Source of the DNA: Dryomyza anilis
Lineage: Eukaryota > Arthropoda > Insecta > Diptera > Dryomyzidae
Length of the DNA: 64,000 bases
Direction of reading: 5' to 3'
Assembly (NCBI GenBank): GCA_951804985.1
Contig: OX638133.1
Span: 48,147,983-48,211,982, forward strand
The notes under the pieces are model-generated. The model made no database searches. It was not told the origin of the DNA and saw only the letters and a list, made by a program, of their open reading frames with translations. A program made the position numbers and the translations under genes. This document shows positions 55,984 to 64,000 of this stretch, one piece after another. Every line of letters starts with the position of its first letter. Positions within the stretch are counted from its first letter, which is position 1.

Positions 55984-56993
55984 AACTATTTAGAAACCAT
56001 ATACATTGTGTTTATATTCGCCACATAGATTCCTTGAAATCTCTTCTTTTCAATGATTCCAAACACTTATATATTTACTTTATATATGTGTGCAAGATGA
56101 CATATTAATTAACATCATGATTTTGCACACCTGCAGAAAAGTTTTCAAAGTCTAACGTAAAAATTTAGGTATGCTATTAAAACGATAAATTAGTTCTAAA
56201 CATTTTTTAACCTTACTTATTTTTTGCTCGTCGAAGTATATGTGAAGGACAACATTATTTCTGAAAATATAAATTTTTTAAAAGGACTTGTCTAAAATCG
56301 TTATATTTACCTGTAAAATGTATATATTACCAAAAAGTTAGTATTTAATCGGCAAAAGTTTCATGATGATAGGGTTAAATATTATTTAGCAATGTCCAAT
56401 TCAATTCAATGTTAGTTTTGCATAATTTCCCATACGAAATACAAAATTGTCAACACTAGAATCCAGTTTAGTATTTTATTAATTTTAAAGTATATACTAT
56501 TATTATATATTCGATAAAAGTTTTATGATGATAGCGATATGACATGTTAAATCAAATTCAATGTTAGTTTTGCTTAATTTCTAATACAAATTACTAAACC
56601 TGATTCTGGTGTAAATAATTTGGAAATATATACATTATAAGGGTAGATATAATGGTTTTATTACAAGTCCTTTTAAAAATTGTATCTTTTCTGAAATATA
56701 TAGTTCGACGGTTAAAAAATATGTAAGGGTAAAAAATGTTAAGAACTAATTTATCTTTCAAATTGCATACCTAAATTTTTACCTTGGGCTTTGGAAACTT
56801 TTCAGCAGGTGTACAAAATCAAAATAAAATTAAAAAATGCGAAATTTTGATGAAACATGATGTTAATTAATATGTCATTTTGCACACATATGTAAAGTAA
56901 ATATATAAGTGTTTGGTATCATTGAAAAAAAGAGATTTCAAGAAATTTATGCGGCAAATATAAAGATAATCTGTACATAGTTTCTAAATACTT
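55984..56993. repeat. Imperfect 1-kb palindrome (foldback)
   Basis: Left arm 55984-56326 and right arm about 56628-56993 are inverted copies: for example CCAAACACTTATATATTTAC on the left and its complement at about 56907 on the right, and TTAATTAACATCATG with its complement. The right arm has about 35 extra bp. The 300-bp centre contains a direct repeat (AAAAGTTTCATGATGATAG and TTCAATGTTAGTTTTGC, twice). No ORF. Confidence 0.8.
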
Positions 56994-57430
56994 TTTTTTT
57001 TGAAAAAAAAAGAAAAATAATTGGTTAAATATATATTGGATAAGTTTTATCATTTAAAAGATTCCCAGTAATGTTATCTATCAAAATAAAATATAACAAA
57101 AGTCCATGTTACTGAAGAAAAAAATACTTACGGAGATTTGCGTAAAAGTCCATTTTTTCAAAAAAAATTAAAAAATGGAAAATAAAAAAAAAGTAACAAT
57201 CAGGCTCCAGTATTTTGAATCTAACTTGAATGTTTTGATTTCATATCACAAGTTTTTTAGAACAATTTTTCTATATTTTTTCAAGCAACAAAAAATTTAC
57301 TTTCAAAAACAATTGAGACATTCAACAAATATATATATTTTACAACTGCGGTTAAAAGGTAATGATAAAATATTAATAATATTAGTATTAATATTAATAT
57401 TAATTATATTAATTTTAGTCGGCTCCGTCT
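56994..57430. other. AT-rich DNA without clear gene
   Basis: A plus-strand open frame (57175-57519) is mostly low-complexity (LILVLILILIILILVG) and is not supported as a gene. Confidence 0.4.
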
Positions 57431-57678
57431 CATACATGCCTATGCACTGCGCTCTTTTTTGTCTCGCAGGATTTCAAGGTATACGTGATGGTAACTTTGG
57501 TATCAAGTGTTATTGCTGAAATCGAATGATCTAAATTGGCGTCAGGAAAATCGACGATGAGCGCATAAAACTGACACGCACCAGGAAAGTTTGGACTATT
57601 ATCGATTGGGCCATGACCAGAGAGTATATATTTAGTATAGAGTTTCCATACAGGTGGTTTCGCTGCCACTTTTGTCAA
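57430..57678 (-). pseudogene. Unassigned coding-like fragment
   Basis: About 80 codons on the minus strand with balanced, non-repetitive composition (WKLYTKYILSGHGPIDNS, FPGACQFYALIVDFPD, TLDTKVTITYTLKSC), unlike the shadow frames around it. It starts without ATG, so it is a 3' piece of something longer; upstream minus-strand DNA (to 57990) has further short open stretches. I do not recognise the family. It could be an exon, a transposon fragment or a virus-derived scrap. Confidence 0.3.
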
Positions 57679-57689
57679 ATAAATTCAAA

Positions 57690-57912
57690 CATTGGTTATG
57701 TGGAAATTGAACCGAAAATGTTGTCAACAGACACATTTTCAAATCAATATTCTGATGTTTTCTGCCACATTTTTGGACAGAAAAATAATTAAAATTTATA
57801 AGGCGTTGGATTGCAAAATATCTTGGTAAGTTTGGTTGCAAATTATCCGCGGAGATCCAGTTTTGTGCACTGTTAACTTCAATCTGTAAAATTCCAATTC
57901 CACATAACCAAT
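57690..57912. repeat. Inverted repeat with CATTGGTTATGTGGAA arms
   Basis: AACATTGGTTATGTGGAA at about 57691 is matched by TTCCACATAACCAATGTT at about 57896, spaced by about 180 bp. It lies within the coding-like minus-strand stretch and may reflect an old rearrangement. Confidence 0.6.
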
Positions 57913-57989
57913 GTTTTCGGCAGCGACGCCAGCATTCTCATCTTCGCGGAAGATGAGAAGAGCCAGTATAACAGTCATTTTGAACAAGA

Positions 57990-58590
57990 AACATCGGATG
58001 GCTGTAACTTCATGAGGCCTACCATGGAAGCGCTCTTAACATTGCACATGCGTCCAATACCAATTAGGTGCTGATGCGAGAAATTTAGCGTTACTACGAT
58101 CGACCACCGCTAGTTGGTACACTTAGAGTATTGCAAGCTTGACAGCTTTGGTTGTTTTTTTTATTTTGGTTTTAATGTTTAATTCTTTTAACACTGTTAA
58201 AAACTACAATTTGGTATGTTAAACAATTACTGATATATTTCAACCTGTTTTATTTATAATTATTGTAAAAAATAGAAATTTTAAAAGAACAATTTCCGCT
58301 ACATAAATCCCCATTTAAGATTCATTTGGGAGCCTTTTCTGAAGCTTTTGTTAAAGAAAAATGAATCTTATAAGATTCAGTTAAAAGAGCATTTCTAGTT
58401 TATTTTTAGGCTCCTTTTCAAGATTCCGAAAAAAGATTCATAAAATAGCCTTTTACCTATGCTCAGGTTTGAATGACGCATTTTTATCAGAAAATATATC
58501 TTTTTAGACGCTTTTCTGAATGAAACTTGAGCGCTCAGGCTCAGGCAAAAGATTGTGAAAACAATATTTTCGGAGTTCTTGCGTTGGCTG
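57990..58590. other. AT-rich DNA without recognisable gene
   Basis: Short repeats of AAGATTCA(T) occur at 58315-58440 in both orientations. No supported coding frame. Confidence 0.4.
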
Positions 58591-59530
58591 GGCAGTGTTG
58601 CAAACTTATAATTGTTAGTTGCAAAGCGGTGGCTAAGAACATGCATGGAACATACTCAATAATTTGTCACAATTATCAAAGTTTCGATCAAAATTTCGGA
58701 CACATGTAGAATAGCGTCAGGGAAAAAATGATCAAAACTTGTGTATTCGTGTGACTTTACACCCCTGTCTTAAGCACGTTTACACAGCTTTTTCTTACAT
58801 GTAAATAAGTGAGTCGCAAATATTTTGCATTTGTGTTGAAGTTTCGGTCAGCAGTGTCTTGCTGGGAATGCTGTGATATATAAGTCATACATTCTAATAA
58901 TGGAACATAAATTTAGTTCCAAAGCGGTGGCTAAGAACATGTGTGGGACAATGCAATAAAATGTCACAAAGCTGTGATATATAAGTCATACATTCCGATA
59001 ATGCAACATATACGATAATGGGCGGAGCTAACTTTGTTGTTATGACGTGGCAAAATAGTGGCAAATTAAAAGATGTATTATGCTCCATATATGTTGCATG
59101 TATATAATGAAGAATCTAATAGGAACATGTTTATTAATAATATAACTAATTTACTTCTAAATGATATAAATGTATATTATTATACACGAAATATATATCA
59201 TATCCACTACATAATATGTCCATGGAAAGTTGGGTTGTAAAAAACGGACAGTCAAATTTAAAAAATCACTTTTAAAAAATTTGTTCACAAATTGCATTTT
59301 TTTAGGTGCGCGGGTAGAATATAAGCTTAACCATAAAACTTGAACCGTTTGTTAAATTAGAGTTGTAGTTTGCCAAAAAATCTGTTCGTAAAGACTTATA
59401 TTATTATGCCATATCATATTTTTGACATTTTGTGCAGTTTCATTACACAACAAACATTCACTGCGTACGATCTTTATTATTTTTAATCCACACAAGTTCC
59501 ACATTAAAATTACAGTTCAAGTTGTTTGAA
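58590..59530 (-). mobile_element. TTGCCACAAA-family copy A
   Basis: Shares, in inverted orientation to copies B and C, the blocks GCGGTGGCTAAGAACATG, GCTGTGATATATAAGTCATAC, CCTAATAGGAACATG-type, TATCCACTACATAATATG, GGGTAGAATATAAGCTT and ACAAACATTCAC. The left part is partly duplicated (the GCGGTGGCTAAGAACATG block at 58627 and 58925). It lacks the TTGCCACAAA end on the right. No coding capacity. Confidence 0.7.
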
Positions 59531-59689
59531 AAATTATGAATCATTGTCGTTGATTCACTCGATACACTTTCGAATTCTTCTTTGCTTTGTTGATGCAAAC
59601 GTACAATCAACTTCTTTCTACTACCCGACGATTTCAATTTTTTTTCGCAGAGCTTTTTCTTAAGCTAAGCGATTGAGCACTGGGTAAAG

Positions 59690-59830
<141 letters not shown>

Positions 59831-60066
59831 CAGCTCCTTGATGTAGCAGCACCATAATATTAATGAGAGCTTTCATCCATACCCTCGACATGTCCAAGCC
59901 AGCGTAGGCGCTGGATCTTAATGCGCCTGACTATGTCAATGTCAGCTCATACAGTTCGCCGTTCCATCTAATTCTGTACTCCTTTTCAACGCATATCGGG
60001 CCATAGTTTTTTCGAAGTAGCTTTCTCTCGAACGCACCTAAAGCTCGCTCATCGGTGTTGGCTGCG

Positions 60067-61050
60067 TCAACACCTGCTGGCAAGAGTTATTCTTCTAATT
60101 TCCAGGCTGACATTGTTTTTCTTGTTGATGCTGGTACCTAGATAGACGAAGTCCTTCACAACTTCGAAGTTGTGGTTGTCAATAGTGACGCGTTGTCCTA
60201 GACGTCGGGACTCTTTGTTTGTTGACATCAAGTACTTCGTCTTGTCCTTATTCGCCGTTAGACACATTCGACGCGATTTCCACTCTAAGGTGGAGAATGC
60301 TGCACTGACTGCTCTTACGCTTTGTCCAATGATGTCGATATCATCAGCGTACCCGAGCAGCATGGAACTCTTGTTGAAGATAGTGCCATTGTAATGGAGT
60401 TGTTCAGCTCTTACAATATTCTCCATTAGAAGTCACACGATAGGAAATCGCCTAGTCTGAAACCTCGTTCGGTATTAAACGTATCGAATAGGTTGTTCCC
60501 AATTCTCACTGAGCAACGTGTGTTGCTCAGGGTCATCCTGCAAAGCCTTAAAAGTTTCGCAGGTATACCGAACTCAGTAATGGTGGCATATAGGTGACTT
60601 CTTATAGGACTGTTGAAAGCAGCTTTGTAGTCGACAAGAAGGTGGTGGGTGTCGATCTGCCTCTCTTTGGTCTTTTCCAGGATTTGACGCAATGTGAAAA
60701 TCGGGTCTATGTTGGACTTGCCTGGTATGAAGCCGCACTGACAAGGTCCAAGCAGTCTGTTAACGATGGGCTTCAGACTTTCACATAATACGCTCGTTAT
60801 ACGCGATATTGACTTATCCTACGGTAGTTGGCGCGTATCGTGGGATCCCCCTTCTGTTGGATTGGGCAGAATATACTAAGATTCCATTCGCTAGGCATGC
60901 TTTCTTCTTACCATATTCTGCTGATGAGCTGGTGCATGCTCGTTATGAGCATGCACCAAAGATACTCTCACCTCCGGTCTTAAACAACTCAGCAGACAGA
61001 CCATCCGATCCTGCGGCTTTGTTTTTTTTCAGCCTATTGATGGCTGTGCA
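60067..61050 (-). pseudogene. RT of the minus-strand RTE copy
   Basis: Fingers traces at 61050-60800, then 60692-60426 (RQIDTHHLLVDYKAAFNSPI, RCSVRIGNNLFDTFNTERG) and 60426-60067 with the catalytic GYADDIDIIGQ intact and FVYLGTSINKKNNVSLEI. The two frames abut at a stop at 60424-60426. RT here keeps YADD, unlike the array's YIDD. Confidence 0.75.
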
Positions 61051-61051
61051 C

Positions 61052-61812
61052 TTTGTGGCAACTTATGTGGTAGCCACACAGTAGCCATTAAAGTGTTTGT
61101 TTTAAATCATGCGAAATATACTTATTTACCACCCAATTGCCAGTGAAATAGCCCCGGGGTGAGGCATAGCTTATCGTGAATGTTTGTAATGTAAAAAAAA
61201 TTAAAAAATATGCATGGCATAATAATAGAAGTTTTTACGAACATAGTTTTCGGCAAACTACAACTCTAATTCAACAAACGGTTCAAGTTTCCGGGTTAAA
61301 GCTTATATTCTACCCCCTCTAATTTTTACACGCACACATAAAAATTAAATTTGTGAAAATTTATTAAAATTGTGATTTTCTTTATTTTTAAAATTACGCT
61401 TTTGCGGATGTTATTTTTGCAACACAACTTTCCACAAACATATGTAGTGGATGTTATAAATATGTCGTGTATAATAATATACATTTATTAAATATTAAAG
61501 TTAATTATATATAAACATGTTCCTATTAGGTTCTTCATTCTATACTTGCCACATATATGGAACATAATTCATTTAATAATTTGGCACTTTTTTCCACGTA
61601 ATAGCAACAAAGTTAACTCCGCCCTTTATTGTGTATGTTCCATTATCAGAATGAATGACTTATATATCACAGCATTGGGACATATTAATGCTTATGTTCC
61701 ATACATGTTATTAGTCATTTCTTTAGGACTACATATTATTAGTTTGAAACACTGGTGTCAGAGGTAACTTAAAAGGTACACATATGCCACAATAGTTTGT
61801 GGCAACGGCAAT
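61052..61812 (+). mobile_element. TTGCCACAAA-family copy B
   Basis: Starts TTTGTGGCAACTTATGTGG, includes TTAAAGTGTTTG, CAGTGAAATAGCCCCGGGG, CGGCAAACTACAACTCTAATT, TATCACAGCATTGGGAC and ends CACAATAGTTTGTGGCAAC. The ends are direct rather than inverted repeats of GTTTGTGGCAAC type; each end also has a small hairpin (GTGG..CCAC). Inserted in the RTE copy with loss of RTE sequence. No coding capacity. Confidence 0.7.
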
Positions 61813-61939
61813 CTAGTGATTCCCGTCATCGTCCTGACAGGAAGAAGGTCCGATCTTTAAACCTCCGAGCCTCGTTCCTGTCGCCATGCATCTAAATATC
61901 TTCACATTCGCGTCTTTCTAATTCTCGCTGCTCGCGTAA

Positions 61940-62510
61940 CTACCGACTGCAGTGTGACTCTATAAGCAGCGTCTTTCTCTGCAAGGGTTGCGCGACACTT
62001 TTCGTCATACAACTTGTTCCGTAGTGGGCGTTCGAATCCAAGCACCTCTTCGGCAGTCGTACGCATTGAGCGGGAGACGTGTGTCCACTGCGCGCATATA
62101 TCATCGAGAGGGGGAGTGCCTTGGGCAAGCAGGTGTGAGAGTCGAGCGGCATAGGCTCGGTCTGTTGTGTGTGCAGCTTACTGATGTCTAGCTTTCTTTG
62201 CGAGGGTTTCCGTGCGTTTTTCGCAGCGCATAAGCGTGTGCGAACCTTGGCTGCTACAAGGAAGTGATCCGAGTCTATGTTGGCATTTTGGATCGAGCGT
62301 ACGTCCATCACACAAGAAGCGCGCCTTCCGTCAATCACAACATGATTAATTTATTGCACGTGTTCTGATCGGGTGACCGCCACGTGTTGTCGTGGAGGCT
62401 GAATTGTCCAACTGTTGGACCAAAGATACTCTCATTGGTCCTACCCTCTTTGGCATTAAATTCGCTAATCACAATTTTGATGGCGTTTCGGGGGCAGCGC
62501 TCATAGCCAC
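61940..62510 (-). pseudogene. Endonuclease region of the minus-strand RTE copy
   Basis: Two frames: YERCPRNAIKIVISEFNAKEG (catalytic D changed to E) ending near 62335, then MIDGRRASCVMDVRSIQNAN and DSDHFLVAAKVRTRL (catalytic SDH present). About 100 bp between them is missing relative to the plus-strand copy at 42177. Confidence 0.65.
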
Positions 62511-63270
62511 TTTGTGGCAACTTAAGTGGTAGCCACACCATTGCCATTAAAGTGTTTGTTCTATATCATGCGAAAAATACTTATTTACCACCTAATTGCC
62601 AGTCAAAAAGACCCGGGGCAAGGCTTAGTTGCCACAAATTTTGATCCATTAAAGTGTCGGTTCACATATTTGGAACTTGAACTGTAATTTTAAATGTGGA
62701 ACTTGTGTGGATTAAAAATAAAAATAATAAAGATCGTACGCAGTGCTTTAACGTGAATGTTTGTTGTGTAATAAAACTGCACATAATGTCAAAAATATGC
62801 TATGACATAATAATTTAAATCTTTACGAACAGATTTTTCGGCAAATTACAACTCTAATTTAACAAACGGTTCAAGATTTCGGGTTAAAGCTTATATTCTA
62901 CCCGCGCACCTAAAAAAATGCAATTTGTGAAATTTTTTTAAAAAAGTGATTTTTCTTAAATACTTAAATACTGATATTTCTTAAATACTATTCCGACTGT
63001 TCTTTTTTACAACCCAACGTTCCATGGACATATGTAGTGGATATAATAAATATTTCGTGTATAATAATATACATTTATATCATTTTAAAGTTAATTAGCT
63101 ATATTATTAATAAACATGTTCCTATTAGGTTCTTCATTATATACATGCAACATATATGGAGCATAATACATTTTTTAATTTGTCACTATTTTGCCACGTC
63201 ATAACAACAAAGTTAGCTCTTCCCATTATCGTATATGTTCCATTATTAGAATGTATGACCCAATAAACCA
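62510..63270 (+). mobile_element. TTGCCACAAA-family copy C
   Basis: Starts TTTGTGGCAACTTAAGTGG and follows copy B for most of its length (CCCGGGGCAAGGC, GGCAAATTACAACTCTAATT, GTAGTGGATATAATAAAT, CCTATTAGGTTCTTCATTAT) with an extra block (GTTGCCACAAATTTTGATCC to TCGTACGCAGTGC) shared with copy A. The right end is lost at about 63270. Confidence 0.7.
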
Positions 63271-64000
63271 AAAACCTGGATATTAAGTGATTATCGAAGG
63301 ATTGAACATGGATATCGAAGCTTTCACTGGAGAAAAGCGTTCAACTTTTTGTAATTGTAAGCTTGTAAACCATAGCGTTCTCCAGCAAAACTGATAGCTT
63401 TTTATCCAATTGAATCTAGCCTTTACCTAAACTTGAATTCCGACATTCAATATACATTCGAGGTTTAACATAATTGTAAGCTATAAATAAAATGTGATTC
63501 GACCTTCAAATTAAACTTGAATTCAAGCGCATATATTTCCCTAATTGAAGGTTTAAATATAAAATAAATTAGAGCAATTAAAGTATGTTTTACAGCTGCA
63601 ACAGCACCTGCACCGGTGGCAGTGTACAGGACTTCTTGTAAAATCCACGACGTGCCCAGTAAAATATCAATGTTGTCTGCGTATGAATGAAAATATATTT
63701 ATATTTCGTAAACGTATTCGTAAACCTTGGCCACTTATATTGTATACCAGCTCATCGCGCATTTTCCGTGCAGTAGAATTCTCGGGATGACTTTCATGTT
63801 TGGACCTGCACTTATATATTAATTGATTTGTCTGTTTGCTAATTTAAGCGAAAAACAATGATCTCACTGATTGTGCGAATGCAGTGGCACATATGTAGTG
63901 GTGAAAAAATTGAAAATTTTCTTGTTGACATTTAATTTATCACGTCACCGGGTTGCCACTGTTTACCATAAAAAGTTACGACTCTGAGATATCTAAACGA
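63271..64000. other. AT-rich DNA to the window end, no gene seen
   Basis: No coding frame with credible composition and no element end. A short GC-richer patch (GCACCTGCACCGGTGGCAGTG) lies at about 63605. Confidence 0.4.

Larger units (their letters stand above)
59875..62510 (-). mobile_element. RTE-like LINE, minus-strand copy interrupted by a MITE-like element
   Basis: From right to left: endonuclease (62510-61940), linker start (about 61890), insertion of copy B (about 61052-61812), RT (61050-60067) and the C-terminal end (60066-59875), which is truncated before the 3' tail. Comparison with 9339-9610 shows about 180 bp of linker lost at the insertion site. Its right end is cut by copy C at 62510. 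Confidence 0.75.

Noticed and set aside
57175..57519. Plus-strand 114-codon frame with LILVLILILIILILVG
   Set aside because: Hydrophobic stretch is a translated AT simple repeat, not a membrane segment with support.

Overview
This window is eukaryotic, AT-rich and made almost entirely of decayed transposable elements. Several features point to a higher fly (Diptera; a tephritid-like fruit fly is my inference, not proven). They are a Ty3/Gypsy element with an env remnant (errantivirus type), a copia element whose putative primer site reads GGTTATGGGC, RTE-like LINEs ending in (TAAG)n, and a dispersed TACCCTACAC...GTCTGTC repeat of a kind common in fly genomes. I see no intact host gene.

Layout. 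1-1.8 kb: AT-rich, no gene. 1.9-9.3 kb: a broken errantivirus-like element (gag, protease, RT, RNase H, integrase, env), with a 728-bp repeat inserted in RT and no recognisable LTRs. 9.3-11.1 kb: a 5'-truncated RTE-like LINE. 10.56-30.55 kb: the most unusual part, three tandem copies of a segment holding an RTE 3' end, an AT-rich spacer, a 282-bp truncated LTR, the internal region of a deleted Gypsy element, a full 532-534 bp LTR and an AT-rich tail. The middle copy has expanded to three internal regions separated by chimeric LTRs. All five internal regions lack the tRNA primer site present in a fuller relative. They encode a Gag capsid region fused to the end of RNase H and the start of integrase; two copies keep this as an intact 485-codon ORF. 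A tRNA-derived SINE with a 14-bp target duplication sits only in the third copy.

31.0-37.5 kb: a possible MITE, then on the minus strand the fuller relative of the arrayed element, with two LTRs, a tRNA-Leu-type primer site and all gag-pol domains except the integrase core centre. 37.5-41.4 kb: microsatellite, short perfect palindromes and a foldback repeat. 41.4-45.95 kb: an RTE-like LINE (endonuclease, part of RT) and, after 1.6 kb of other DNA, a 3' end of the same family. 46.6-53.6 kb: a second, jockey/CR1-type LINE that carries a copia element (47.2-51.24 kb) and a second copy of the 728-bp repeat. 54.4-57 kb: a duplicated 190-bp segment, an RTE endonuclease scrap and a 1-kb imperfect palindrome. 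58.6-63.3 kb: copies of a non-autonomous family with TTGCCACAAA ends around a minus-strand RTE copy.

The genes do not form a working pathway. The window records nested insertion followed by local amplification through recombination. All calls rest on reading the sequence, with family names from general knowledge; no database search was possible.
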